64,000 bases of DNA, taken from contig NZ_CP114278.1 in NCBI RefSeq assembly GCF_027105095.1, forward strand, positions 62,001 to 126,000. The letters run 5' to 3'. Both the position numbers and the translations under genes were made by a program. This document shows, in pieces, positions 34,414-43,191 of this stretch; the first letter of the stretch is position 1; every line of letters begins with the position of its first letter. Source of the stretch: Brevundimonas vesicularis. Its GTDB lineage: Bacteria > Pseudomonadota > Alphaproteobacteria > Caulobacterales > Caulobacteraceae. Below the pieces are notes generated by a model. The model was given only the letters and a program-made list of their open reading frames with translations. It had not been told where the DNA came from and ran no database searches.

Positions 34414-35292
34414 ATGACCACCACGCCCGCGCGCCTGCGCAAGGCCGTACTGCCCGTCGCGGGCCTCGGCACCCGGGTCCTGCCCGGCACCAAGACGACG
34501 CCCAAGGAACTGCTGAACGTCGTCGACCGGCCGATCCTGTCCTACATCGTCGAAGAGGCGCGCGAAGCCGGGATCGAGCACATCGTCTTCGTCACCGGTC
34601 GCTCCAAGGGCGCGATCGAGGACTATTTCGATCACCAGATCGAGCTGGAAGCCCAGCTTCTGGCCAAGGGCAAGACCGATATCCTGGAGATGATGAACGC
34701 CGAACTGGCCTCGGCCGGAGAGATGAGCTTCACCCGCCAGATGCAGCCCAAGGGCCTGGGCCACGCCGTCTGGTGCGCGCGCGATATCATCGGCCACGAG
34801 CCCTTCGCCGTCATCCTGCCCGACGTCATCGTGGATTCTCAGCCCGGCGCCCTGAAGCAGTTGGCCGAGGTCTATGCCGAAACCGGCGGCAACATCATCG
34901 GCGTGGAATCCGTCCCCGAAGATCAGACCCACAAATACGGCATTGTCGATCCGGTGAGCCGCGACGGTTCGCGCATCGTCATGAAGGGCATGGTCGAAAA
35001 GCCCGCCGCAGGAACCGCGCCGTCCAACCTGTCGATCTCGGGCCGTTACATCCTGCAGCCGGAGATCTTCGACCTTTTGGCGACGCAGGAAAAGGGCGCG
35101 GGCGGCGAGATCCAGCTGACCGACGCCATGGCGCGACTGATGGCGGACCAGAGCTTCACCGCCGTCGAATACGAAGGCGTCACCCACGACTGCGGCGACA
35201 AGATCGGCCTGTTGCGCGCCAACGTCGCCCTGGCCCTGAAACGCCCCGATCTGGGCGACGCGGCGCGCCAGGCGATCGCGGGCCTGCTCTGA
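34414..35292 (+). CDS. galU: UTP-glucose-1-phosphate uridylyltransferase
   Basis: 292 residues. The N-terminal nucleotide-binding segment KAVLPVAGLGTRVLPGTKTTPKELL (about 10-34) and the EKP motif (VEKPAAG at about 193) define the GalU family. The enzyme makes UDP-glucose for envelope polysaccharides and glycolipids. It stands alone between pstS and fabI, with a strong inverted repeat in its leader. Confidence 0.96.
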   Translation: MTTTPARLRKAVLPVAGLGTRVLPGTKTTPKELLNVVDRPILSYIVEEAREAGIEHIVFVTGRSKGAIEDYFDHQIELEAQLLAKGKTDILEMMNAELASAGEMSFTRQMQPKGLGHAVWCARDIIGHEPFAVILPDVIVDSQPGALKQLAEVYAETGGNIIGVESVPEDQTHKYGIVDPVSRDGSRIVMKGMVEKPAAGTAPSNLSISGRYILQPEIFDLLATQEKGAGGEIQLTDAMARLMADQSFTAVEYEGVTHDCGDKIGLLRANVALALKRPDLGDAARQAIAGLL

Positions 35293-35369
35293 CGCAAGGG
35301 AAGGCGGCGGGGGTTCCGGTTTACGCCCGCCCCTGCTAACCCTCCGCGCAAATCATCTGGAGACGAACC

Positions 35370-36191
35370 ATGGCGACTTCCGAAGGCTGGGACATGCCGA
35401 CCGGCGACCTCATGAAGGGCAAGAAGGGCCTGATCATGGGCGTGGCCAACTCCAGCTCCATCGCCTGGGGCATCGCCTCGCAGCTGGCGGCCCAGGGTGC
35501 CGAGCTGGCCTTCACCTATCTGGGCGAGAGCCTGGAGCGCCGGGTTCGTCCCCTGGCCGAAAGCGTCGGCGCAAAGCTGCTGATCCCTGCCGACGTCACC
35601 GACGACGCCTCGATGGACGCGGCCTTCGCCGAGCTGGAAAAGACCTTCGGCACGATCGACTTCGTCGTCCATTCGGTGGCCTTCGCCAACAAGGACGAGT
35701 TGAAGGGCAGCTTTGTCGACAACACCACGCGCGACAGCTTCCTCCTGGCCATGAATATCTCGGCCTTCAGCTTCGTGGACGTGTCCAAGCGCGCGGCCAA
35801 GCTGATGCCGAACGGCGGCAGCCTGATCACCCTGACCTATCTGGGGTCCGAGCGGGTCATTCCGAACTACAACACCATGGGCGTGGCCAAGGCCGCGCTG
35901 GAAGCCGCGACCCGCTATATCGCGCGCGACCTGGGTCCGAAGAACATCCGCGTCAACGCCATCTCGGCCGGGGCCATGCGCACCCTGTCGCTGGCCGGCA
36001 TTTCGGGCGGGCGCGGCCTGCACTCCAAGTCGGCGCAGTTCTCGCTGATCAAGGAAGAGACCTCGATGGAAGGCGTTGCGGGCGCGGCCCTGTGGCTGTG
36101 TTCGGACCTGGGCCGTTCGACCACGGGCGAAGTCGTCCACGTCGATGCCGGCTTCCACGCCGTGGGCCTCCCGGAAGACATCGAAGGTTGA
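35370..36191 (+). CDS. fabI: Enoyl-ACP reductase I
   Basis: 273 residues of the short-chain dehydrogenase fold. The divergent NAD-binding loop GVANSSSIAWGIA (about 24-36) is typical of FabI. The catalytic pair Tyr and Lys lies in the segment TYLGSERVIPNYNTMGVAKAAL, where Y-X6-K is correctly spaced. It performs the last reduction step of fatty-acid elongation and is the classic target of triclosan-type inhibitors. A GGAG ribosome site precedes the ATG. It starts 77 bases after galU. Confidence 0.97.
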   Translation: MATSEGWDMPTGDLMKGKKGLIMGVANSSSIAWGIASQLAAQGAELAFTYLGESLERRVRPLAESVGAKLLIPADVTDDASMDAAFAELEKTFGTIDFVVHSVAFANKDELKGSFVDNTTRDSFLLAMNISAFSFVDVSKRAAKLMPNGGSLITLTYLGSERVIPNYNTMGVAKAALEAATRYIARDLGPKNIRVNAISAGAMRTLSLAGISGGRGLHSKSAQFSLIKEETSMEGVAGAALWLCSDLGRSTTGEVVHVDAGFHAVGLPEDIEG

Positions 36192-36262
36192 TTGGAGAAG
36201 GTTGATCGGGGAAGCCTGATCCGGCCCTTCCGGCGTCAGAGGTGACGGTTTAAGGCCGGGGC

Positions 36263-37447
36263 ATGAATGCTCCGGCCTTTTCCATGCGCGCCCTGCCCGC
36301 CTCCGCCTTTTCGTCCGCCGCCGTGGCGACGGTGATCGGGTTTGGCGGGACGGTCGCCCTGGTGGTCCAAGCGGGCCAGGCTATGGGCGCGGACGCGGGC
36401 CAGATCGGGTCAATGGTGACGGCCCTGTGCCTGGGCATCGGGGCGCCGGGCGCCTTTCTGAGCTGGCGGCTGAAGATCCCGGTTGTGCTGGCCTGGTCCA
36501 CGCCGGGGGCGGCCCTGCTGGCGGCCTCGACCCTGGGCCTGTCCTGGCCGACGGCGATCGGCGCCTTCGTCTTCGCCGCCTTGCTGATGATCCTGACCGG
36601 CCTGATCCCGGCGCTGGGAAGGCTGGCCGCGCGGATACCGGCGGCCATCGCCTCGGCCATGCTAGCCGGGGTGTTGCTGCCCTTCGTGCTGAGACTGTTC
36701 AAGGTGGCGCCGGAAGAGACGACCCTCGTCATCGGGCTGATCGCGGTGTTCCTGATCTTCAGACGGCTGTGGCCGACCTGGGCCTTGCCCGCCGTGCTGG
36801 CGGCGGCTTTTGCGGTGCTAGCGATGCGGGGGCAGCTGACCCTGCCCGCCGGGACCGGCCTATTCGGCCATCTGGAGCCGATCGCGCCCGTCTTCGACTG
36901 GAAGGCCGCGGTCAGCCTGGGCTTTCCGTTGTTTCTCGTGACGCTGGCGGCCCAGAACCTGCCCGGGCTGGTGGTGCTGCGGAGCGCGGGGTATCCGCCC
37001 CCCGCAAACCGATTGATCCTGTCGACCGGCGTGGCGAGCCTGTTGATCGCGCCCTTCGGCGGGCATGGGGTCAATCTGGCGGCGATCACGGCGGCCATCT
37101 GCACCGGGCCTGACGCTCATCCCGACTTCGCCAAGAGGTGGATCGTGGGCGTGATCTACGGCGGTCTTTATCTGGTGGTGACCCTGTTCGCCGCGCCGCT
37201 GGCGGGCCTGTTCACCGCCATGCCGCCGGCCGTGCTGGCGGCGGTGACGGGTCTGGCGCTGATCGCGCCGCTGACCGGCGCGCTGCAGAACATGATGACG
37301 GAGGTTGGATCGCGCGAGGCGTCTGTGTTGACGTTTGCGGCTACGGCGTCAGGCCTGACCCTGTTCGGCGTCGGGTCGGCCTTCTGGGGTCTGGTGGTAG
37401 GGTTTGCGGCGCTGGCCGCGATGCGCTGGATCAGACCGCGGGCCTGA
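36263..37447 (+). CDS. benE: BenE-family benzoate/H+ symporter
   Basis: 394 residues with about 11-12 hydrophobic segments over the full length. The pattern SAVVATVIGFGGTVALVVQAG at the N terminus, WSTPGAALL and the FPLFLVTLAAQNLPGLVVLRSAGY segment with GHGVNLAAITAAICTG are characteristic of BenE. It would import benzoate or a related aromatic acid. No benzoate degradation genes are adjacent; the Rieske oxygenase at 20 kb lacks obvious linkage. It is convergent with the DUF3597 gene with 14 bases between. Confidence 0.9.
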   Translation: MNAPAFSMRALPASAFSSAAVATVIGFGGTVALVVQAGQAMGADAGQIGSMVTALCLGIGAPGAFLSWRLKIPVVLAWSTPGAALLAASTLGLSWPTAIGAFVFAALLMILTGLIPALGRLAARIPAAIASAMLAGVLLPFVLRLFKVAPEETTLVIGLIAVFLIFRRLWPTWALPAVLAAAFAVLAMRGQLTLPAGTGLFGHLEPIAPVFDWKAAVSLGFPLFLVTLAAQNLPGLVVLRSAGYPPPANRLILSTGVASLLIAPFGGHGVNLAAITAAICTGPDAHPDFAKRWIVGVIYGGLYLVVTLFAAPLAGLFTAMPPAVLAAVTGLALIAPLTGALQNMMTEVGSREASVLTFAATASGLTLFGVGSAFWGLVVGFAALAAMRWIRPRA

Positions 37448-37461
37448 TCCAGCGAGAGGGA

Positions 37462-37848
37462 TTAATCCCGCAGCGAGGCCGGGACCTGACCGCCGTTTTC
37501 GGCCAGCTTCTTCCAGACCGCCTTGGACAGGGCGATGTTCTGTTCGGCCGAGCCGTGCTCGCCGGCGTGGACGTTCAGTTCGTCGGCCAGTTCCTTGCGG
37601 GCCGCCAGGCTGGAATCCAGGTCCAGCAGCTTCAGCAGGTCGACGATCGAGGTGCGCCAGTTGCCGCCGCCGCCCTTGGACGCCGCCAGATCGCTGAGGA
37701 CCGCCTCGACATCGACGGGCGGCAGGGCCGGCGTCGGAGTTGGTGCGGTGCCCGGCGCGGGTTGGGCGCTGGGCGCCGGGGTCGGCTGAGGCGCCGCCTT
37801 GGGCTTGTGGCCCGTGATCTTGTTCCAGATCGAAGAGAAGATACCCAT
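37462..37848 (-). CDS. DUF3597 protein
   Basis: 128 residues. The N terminus MGIFSSIWNKITG is conserved in DUF3597, followed by a Pro/Ala-rich linker (about 17-46) and a C-terminal domain (about 47-128) with NWRTSIVDLLKLLDLDSSLAARKELADEL. The C-terminal domain resembles small helical, LysM-companion-like domains, but no function is established. No signal peptide is seen. It is a single gene between benE (convergent) and a GST gene (same strand). Confidence 0.85.
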   Translation of the reverse strand: MGIFSSIWNKITGHKPKAAPQPTPAPSAQPAPGTAPTPTPALPPVDVEAVLSDLAASKGGGGNWRTSIVDLLKLLDLDSSLAARKELADELNVHAGEHGSAEQNIALSKAVWKKLAENGGQVPASLRD

Positions 37849-37899
37849 AGGTCGCGCTCCAGTTGATGCCGTCAGATAATGCCCGTGGGCGGCGACGGT

Positions 37900-38616
37900 T
37901 CAGTGACGCGCCGGAATCTCTAGGCCGCGCTGGACCGCGGGGCGGGCCAAACCGCGCTCCAGCCAGGCGGCGACGCGCGGGAAGTCGGCGAATCCCACGA
38001 TTTCGCCCGCTTCGTAGAAGCCGATCAGGTTGCGGACCCAGCCCAGGGTGGCGACATCGGCGATGGAATAGTCGCCGACAAGCCAGTCGCGGGGTTCTCC
38101 CCCGTCATTGGCAAGCCGCGTCTCCAGCACCTCCAGCAGGCGGCGGCTTTCGGCGACGTAGCGGTCGCGCGGGCGCTTGTCCTCGTAGTCCTTGCCGGCG
38201 AAGCGGTGGAAGAAGCCCAGCTGGCCGAACATCGGGCCGATCGCGCCCATCTGGAACATGACCCACTGGATCGTCTCGTAGCGGGTCGCCGGGTCGGCCG
38301 AGAGCAGTTTGCCGGTCTTTTCCGCCAGATAGATCAGGATGGCGCCGGATTCGAATAGGGCCAGCGGCTTTCCGTTCGGGCCGTTCGGATCGAGGATGGC
38401 GGGGATCTTGCCGTTGGGGTTCAGCGACAAAAACTCCGGCCCCCAGGTCTCGTTCTTGGTGATGTCGACCAGGTGCGGCTCATAGGCCAGGCCGACCTCC
38501 TCCAGCATGATCGAGACCTTCACGCCGTTGGGCGTCGGCAGGGAATACAACTGGATGCGATCGGGGTGCTGGGCCGGCCAGCGTTGCGTGATCGGGAAGG
38601 CGGACAGGTCGGTCAT
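37900..38616 (-). CDS. Glutathione S-transferase, Nu class (YghU/YfcG-like)
   Basis: 238 residues. The thioredoxin-like N domain includes LYSLPTPNGVKVSIMLEEVGLAYEPHLVDI, where the Thr-Pro-Asn segment of this class contacts glutathione, and LFESGAILIYLAEK, with the Glu-Ser pair that binds the glutathione gamma-glutamyl group. The helical C domain follows. Nu-class enzymes are known for disulfide-bond reductase and peroxidase activity with glutathione. It is a single gene, divergent from the YegP-like gene. Confidence 0.9.
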   Translation of the reverse strand: MTDLSAFPITQRWPAQHPDRIQLYSLPTPNGVKVSIMLEEVGLAYEPHLVDITKNETWGPEFLSLNPNGKIPAILDPNGPNGKPLALFESGAILIYLAEKTGKLLSADPATRYETIQWVMFQMGAIGPMFGQLGFFHRFAGKDYEDKRPRDRYVAESRRLLEVLETRLANDGGEPRDWLVGDYSIADVATLGWVRNLIGFYEAGEIVGFADFPRVAAWLERGLARPAVQRGLEIPARH

Positions 38617-38775
38617 GGCGGGCCTCTGCGGGTTTCCGTCCTTATGTTGGCGCGGTCTGCAGGCTTCGCAACAGTCACCGGCGCCATTTGATCGCGGGCT
38701 TGTGTCTGGAACCGTACGGCTGGCGATGCCAGCTTGGCCGTGACCGATCGACGGTCGCAGTCAGGGGAACGCCCG

Positions 38776-38949
38776 ATGGCGCACAAGTTCGAAGTCTATC
38801 AGGACAAGGCCGGCGAATACCGCGTCCGCTTCAAATACAATTCCGAGGTCATCTTCTCGACCGAAGGCTACGCAGACAAGTCGGGCGCCAAGCGGGCGAT
38901 CGAATCTATCAAGAAGCACGTCGTCGACGCGCCCGTAGAGGACGCCTAA
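38776..38949 (+). CDS. YegP-like DUF1508 protein, single repeat
   Basis: 57 residues from the ATG at 38776, preceded by AGGGGAA. It consists of a single DUF1508 unit (FEVYQDKAGEYRVRFKYNSEVIFSTEGYADKSGAKRAIESIKKH), a small alpha-beta domain that occurs singly or in tandem. The function is not known. It overlaps the convergent rimM gene by 4 bases at the stop codons. Confidence 0.88.
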   Translation: MAHKFEVYQDKAGEYRVRFKYNSEVIFSTEGYADKSGAKRAIESIKKHVVDAPVEDA

Positions 38950-39473
38950 TCGGGCTCGCGCTCGCCCACCTCAGTCGGCGGTACGGCCATGAGCCAGCCG
39001 TCGGCCAGATGCAGTTCCGGCGTCGCTTTCTTGGTGAAGGGCAGATACCAGGTCGGGCCGCCGGCGGCGGGCGCGATCTCCAGCATGTCGTCGGCGCCGA
39101 AGTTCTGAACCGATTTCACCGTGCCCATGACGGCGCCCGCCGTGTCGCGGACCTGAACGCCCAAGAGGTCGGCGAGGTAGAACTCGTCCTCATCCGGCTC
39201 GGGGAACCGGTCGCGGGGGACGTGCAGCTTCAGGCCGCGCAGCGCGTCGGCCTGTTCCTTGGTCGTGATCTCCTTGGCCCGACCGACGACGCCGTTCTTG
39301 TCGGGCCGCGTCGAGGTCAGGGTCAGGGCCACGGTCCCATCGGCGCGCAGCAGAGGGCCATAGGCGGTCAGGGCCAGGGGGTCGGCGGTGAAGGCGGTCA
39401 CCCGCACCTCGCCCCGCACGCCGAAGCCACCGCCGATCTGGCCGACGAGGATCAATCTGCTGTCCGTGGTCAT
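38946..39473 (-). CDS. rimM: Ribosome maturation factor RimM
   Basis: 175 residues. The N-terminal domain begins with LILVGQIGGGFGVRGEVRV, and the C-terminal PRC-barrel includes EFYLADLLGVQVRD. RimM helps mature the 30S head and binds ribosomal protein S19. It follows ffh and rpsP on the same strand; trmD and rplS, usual next neighbours, are absent here. A strong hairpin with T-run separates it from rpsP. Confidence 0.95.
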   Translation of the reverse strand: MTTDSRLILVGQIGGGFGVRGEVRVTAFTADPLALTAYGPLLRADGTVALTLTSTRPDKNGVVGRAKEITTKEQADALRGLKLHVPRDRFPEPDEDEFYLADLLGVQVRDTAGAVMGTVKSVQNFGADDMLEIAPAAGGPTWYLPFTKKATPELHLADGWLMAVPPTEVGEREPD

Positions 39474-39491
39474 GCGTGTTCTTAACCCATG

Positions 39492-39518
39492 AAAAAGGCG
39501 GCGTCGAAGGACGCCGCC
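39492..39518 (-). terminator. Intrinsic terminator between rpsP and rimM
   Basis: On the minus strand GGCGGCGTC-CTTC-GACGCCGCC is followed by TTTTTC: a perfect 9-bp stem with tetraloop and U-tract. It lies 25 bases after the rpsP stop and 19 bases before the rimM start, so it should lower or end transcription into rimM. Confidence 0.85.
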
Positions 39519-39542
39519 CTGATCATCGTCAAACCGAAAGGC

Positions 39543-40094
39543 TTAGCCTTCGGCCTTTTCCTCGGTCGCTTCAGCAGCCGGGGCTTCCTCGGCGGCGGCG
39601 TCAGCGGCCGGAGCCTCTTCGGCAGGCGCTTCTTCAGCAGCGGGAGCGTTCTTGGCGGCTTCGGCGGCGGCGGCGGCCTCTTCCTTGGCGCGGGCGGCGG
39701 CTTCAGCGGCCTCGACCTTGGCGGCGGCTTCGGCTTCCAGGCGGTCGGCTTCGCGCTGGGCGCGTTCGGCGGCGCGCTCTTGCGCCTTCTTGCCCGGAGC
39801 GCCCTTGTTCGGGTTGTTCGACTGCGTCCACTTGACCTTCTGGCCCAGGGTCTCGTCCTGCGACAGGAAGCGGGCGACGCGGTCGGTCGGCTGGGCGCCC
39901 TTGCCGAGCCACTCGGCGACGCGCTCGACCTTCAGAGCGACGCGCGGTTGGGCGCCGTCCTTGGGCAGCATCGGGTTGTAGCTGCCGACCTTCTCGATGA
40001 ACTTGCCGTCGCGCGGCGAGTGCGAGTCGGCGATGACGATGTGGTAGTAGGGGCGCTTCTTGGCGCCGCCGCGGGCCAGACGAATCTTCAGCAT
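39543..40094 (-). CDS. rpsP: 30S ribosomal protein S16 with long acidic/Ala-rich tail
   Basis: 183 residues, about twice the normal length. Residues 1 to about 85 are ordinary S16 ([20 protein letters not shown], then [13 protein letters not shown]). From about 100 onward follows a long, probably helical tail built of Ala, Glu and Lys, ending in Pro/Ala/Glu repeats. Extended S16 tails occur in other alphaproteobacteria. The gene lies 24 bases after ffh in the same transcript. Confidence 0.96.
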   Translation of the reverse strand: MLKIRLARGGAKKRPYYHIVIADSHSPRDGKFIEKVGSYNPMLPKDGAQPRVALKVERVAEWLGKGAQPTDRVARFLSQDETLGQKVKWTQSNNPNKGAPGKKAQERAAERAQREADRLEAEAAAKVEAAEAAARAKEEAAAAAEAAKNAPAAEEAPAEEAPAADAAAEEAPAAEATEEKAEG

Positions 40095-40118
40095 TTCAGG
40101 TCTCTTTCTAGAAAATCG

Positions 40119-41657
40119 TTATTTCTTGGGAGGGAAGCCCGGCAGGCCAGGAAGACCTCCCGGAAGTTGTCCGCCGCCCAGTCCGGCGAGCCGGTCCTGG
40201 ATGGCTTTCAGATCGTCGGCGGAGGGTTCGGCCATCTTGCCGCCGCCCAGCGCCTTGAGGCGGGCCATGTCGGGGCCGCTGCCCATTCCGGGCACGCCGC
40301 TGCCGCCGCCGAGGCCGCCCAGCATGGCGGCCATCTGCTGCATCTTCTTGGGTCCGCCGCGCGCCATCGACTTGACCACGTCAGCCATCTGGCGGTGCTG
40401 CTTCAGAACCCGGTTCACGTCCTGCACATCGACGCCGGCGCCGGCGGCGATCCGCTTCTTGCGCGAGGCGTTCAGCAGGTCGGGCTTCTTGCGCTCGGCC
40501 TTGGTCATCGAGGAGATGATGGCTTCCTGACGCAGGATCATCCGGTCGTCGATGCCGCTTTCGGCCATCTGACCCTTCATCTTGGCCACGCCGGGCAGCA
40601 TTCCCATGATGCCCTGAAGCCCGCCCATCCGCTTCATCTGCTGAAGCTGGCCGGCAAGGTCATCCAGATCGAACTGACCCTTGGCCAGTTTGCGGGCCAT
40701 CTTCTCGGCCTTGGCCTGATCCAGATCCTGGCTGGCCTTTTCGACCAGGGCGACGATATCGCCCTGACCCAGGATGCGGCCGGCGACGCGACGGGCGTCG
40801 AACACGTCCAGCGCATCGACCTTTTCGCCGGCGCCGAGATATTTGATCGGCAGGCCGGTGACGGCCCGCATCGACAGCATGGCGCCGCCACGACCGTCGC
40901 CGTCGGCGCGAGTCAAGACGAGGCCGGTCAGGGGCAGGCGCTCGTTGAAGGCCTTGGCGGTGCGCACCGCGTCCTGGCCGGTCAGGCTGTCGGCGACCAG
41001 CAGGGTCTCGACGGGCTTGGCGATGTCGGCGACCTCGGCCACCTCGTTCATCAGCCCCTCGTCCAGGGTGATGCGGCCGGCGGTGTCGAGGATCAGGACG
41101 TCGAAGCCCTGGAGTTTTGCCGACTGCAGCGCCCGGCGCGTGATCTGGACCGCGCTCTCGCCCACCACGATCGGCAGGGTGGCGACCTCGATCTGCTTGC
41201 CCAGGGTGGCCAGCTGTTCCATCGCGGCCGGACGACGCGTGTCCAGCGAGGCCATCATGACCTTCTTGCGATCGAACTTGGTCAGGCGCAGCGCCAGCTT
41301 GGCCGAGGTCGTGGTCTTGCCCGAGCCCTGAAGGCCGGCCATCAGCACCACGGCGGGCGGGTTGGCGTTGGTGTTCAGCGGGACCGGCTCTTCGCCGCCC
41401 AGCATCTCGATCAGGCCGTCATAGACCATCTTGACCACCTGATCGGCCGGCTTGACCGAACGGATGACCTCTTCGCCGGTCGCGCGCTCGGTGGCGAAGG
41501 CGATGAATTCCTTGACGACCGGAAGGGCGACGTCGGCCTCGAGCAGGGCCACGCGCACTTCGCGCATCGCCTCGGCGACATCCTTTTCGGACAGGGCGCC
41601 GCGCCCGGTGATCCGGTCAAAGACGCCTGTCAGCCGCTCGTTCAGAGCCTCGAACAT
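40119..41657 (-). CDS. ffh: Signal recognition particle protein Ffh
   Basis: 512 residues. The N domain (1 to about 95) is followed by the G domain with GLQGSGKTTTSAKLA (about 109-123), DTRRPAAMEQL, DTAGR and the alphaproteobacterial TRADGDGRGGA box, then the Met-rich M domain (from about 325) that binds 4.5S RNA and signal peptides. It targets membrane proteins co-translationally with FtsY (6.3 kb). AGAGG precedes the ATG. The C-terminal tail is rich in Gly and Pro. First gene of ffh-rpsP-rimM. The 4.5S RNA gene was not found in this window. Confidence 0.97.
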   Translation of the reverse strand: MFEALNERLTGVFDRITGRGALSEKDVAEAMREVRVALLEADVALPVVKEFIAFATERATGEEVIRSVKPADQVVKMVYDGLIEMLGGEEPVPLNTNANPPAVVLMAGLQGSGKTTTSAKLALRLTKFDRKKVMMASLDTRRPAAMEQLATLGKQIEVATLPIVVGESAVQITRRALQSAKLQGFDVLILDTAGRITLDEGLMNEVAEVADIAKPVETLLVADSLTGQDAVRTAKAFNERLPLTGLVLTRADGDGRGGAMLSMRAVTGLPIKYLGAGEKVDALDVFDARRVAGRILGQGDIVALVEKASQDLDQAKAEKMARKLAKGQFDLDDLAGQLQQMKRMGGLQGIMGMLPGVAKMKGQMAESGIDDRMILRQEAIISSMTKAERKKPDLLNASRKKRIAAGAGVDVQDVNRVLKQHRQMADVVKSMARGGPKKMQQMAAMLGGLGGGSGVPGMGSGPDMARLKALGGGKMAEPSADDLKAIQDRLAGLGGGQLPGGLPGLPGFPPKK

Positions 41658-41972
41658 TCACTACCTCTTATGGCGCAGGTGAAACGGCTCCATACGACAA
41701 CGGCCCCCGGCGACGATCACGTCGGCGGAGGGTTCTCGCCGGGCTCGTCTCATCGAAATGAGGGTCGTCCCGGTGGAGACGCAGGTTCACTTGCGTCGGA
41801 AGCGGCGGCTTATGGCGGAAAAACCGCACAAAGGCAACCGGAGCGATTCAGTCACGCTATAAGAGCCAATATCGGCGCAGGGATTTAGCGGATTGTCATC
41901 ATCGTGCTAAGAGCCGCGCCCTTTATAGGGGCGGCGCTGTCGCCAGGGTTTCAGACTTCGGGAGAAGCACAG
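41658..41972. other. 315-bp region between divergent ffh and the carboxyspermidine dehydrogenase gene
   Basis: No gene is visible. A hairpin with one bulge (GCCGC-G-CCC / GGG-GCGGC, 41913-41935) lies in the probable leader of the dehydrogenase gene. TATAAG at 41859 and TTGTCA at 41893 are promoter-like but not properly paired. No riboswitch or small RNA could be recognised. Confidence 0.45.
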
Positions 41973-43178
41973 ATGAGCAAGGTGCTGGTTATCGGCGCAG
42001 GCGGCGTCAGTTCGGTGGCCGTCCACAAGATGGCGATGAACGCGGACATCTTCTCGCATATCACCCTGGCGAGCCGCACCAAGTCCAAGTGCGATGCGAT
42101 CGCCCAGTCCGTGAAATCGCGCTTCGGCGTCGACATCGACACGGCCGCCATCGACGCCGACGACGTGGCGGCGACCACGGCGCTGATCCAGAAGGTGCAG
42201 CCCGAACTGGTCGTGAACCTGGCCCTGCCCTATCAGGACCTGTCGATCATGGACGCCTGCCTGGCCGCCGGCGTCGACTATCTGGACACCGCCAACTACG
42301 AGCCGCGCGACGAAGCCAAGTTCGAATACAAGTGGCAGTGGGCCTATCAGGACCGTTTCAAGGACGCCGGTCTGATGGCGCTGCTGGGCTCGGGCTTCGA
42401 TCCCGGCGTGACCTCGGTGTTCACCACCTACATCAAGAAGCATCTGCTGGATTCCATCGAGACACTAGACATCCTGGACTGCAACGGCGGCGACACGGGC
42501 CTGCCCTTTGCGACCAACTTCAACCCCGAGATCAACCTGCGCGAAGTGACGGCGAACTCACGTCACTGGGAGAACGGCCAGTGGGTCGAAGGCCCGGCGC
42601 TGAGCCACAAACAGACCTTCGACTTCGAAGGCGTGGGTCCGAAGAACATGTACCTCATGTACCATGAGGAGCTGGAATCGCTGGCGAAGTTCTATCCCGA
42701 GATCAAGCGCATCCGCTTCTGGATGACGTTCGGCGACAGCTATCTGAAGCACCTCGAAGTGCTGGAAAACATCGGCATGACCTCGATCGAGCCGATGTCG
42801 TTCCAGGGCCGCGAGATCATTCCGATCGAGTTCCTGAAGGCCCTGCTGCCCGAGCCGGCCTCGCTGGGTCCGATCACCAAGGGCAAGACCAACATCGGCG
42901 TCATCGCCACCGGCCTGAAGGACGGGGTCAAGAAGACGGTCTACGTCAACAACATCTGTGACCACGAAGAGGCCTATGCCGAGACCGGCAACCAGGCCGT
43001 CAGCTACACCACCGGCGTGCCGGCCATGATCGGCGCGGCCCTGATGGTGACGGGCCAGTGGAAGGGCGATGGCGTGTTCAACATGGAGCAGCTGGACCCC
43101 GATCCCTTCATGGACATGCTGAACAAGCACGGCCTGCCGTGGAAGGTTCAGGACCTGGACGCCCCTCTGGACTTCTGA
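41973..43178 (+). CDS. Carboxynorspermidine/carboxyspermidine dehydrogenase (saccharopine-dehydrogenase-like)
   Basis: 401 residues from the ATG at 41973, with GGGAG upstream. The N-terminal Rossmann fold starts with VLVIGAGGVSSVAVHKMA, and LLGSGFDPGVTSVF and DCNGGDTGLPFATNFNPEINL match the carboxynorspermidine synthase group. The enzyme condenses aspartate semialdehyde with a diamine (putrescine or diaminopropane) using NADPH. The decarboxylase that completes the route follows 13 bases downstream. Saccharopine dehydrogenase proper is unlikely in this context. Confidence 0.92.
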   Translation: MSKVLVIGAGGVSSVAVHKMAMNADIFSHITLASRTKSKCDAIAQSVKSRFGVDIDTAAIDADDVAATTALIQKVQPELVVNLALPYQDLSIMDACLAAGVDYLDTANYEPRDEAKFEYKWQWAYQDRFKDAGLMALLGSGFDPGVTSVFTTYIKKHLLDSIETLDILDCNGGDTGLPFATNFNPEINLREVTANSRHWENGQWVEGPALSHKQTFDFEGVGPKNMYLMYHEELESLAKFYPEIKRIRFWMTFGDSYLKHLEVLENIGMTSIEPMSFQGREIIPIEFLKALLPEPASLGPITKGKTNIGVIATGLKDGVKKTVYVNNICDHEEAYAETGNQAVSYTTGVPAMIGAALMVTGQWKGDGVFNMEQLDPDPFMDMLNKHGLPWKVQDLDAPLDF

Positions 43179-43191
43179 TCGGACCGACTGA

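Noticed and set aside
39489..41888. Open frame of 799 codons on the plus strand across rimM-rpsP-ffh
   Set aside because: It runs antisense to rpsP and ffh, which are unmistakable. No motif or ribosome site supports it.
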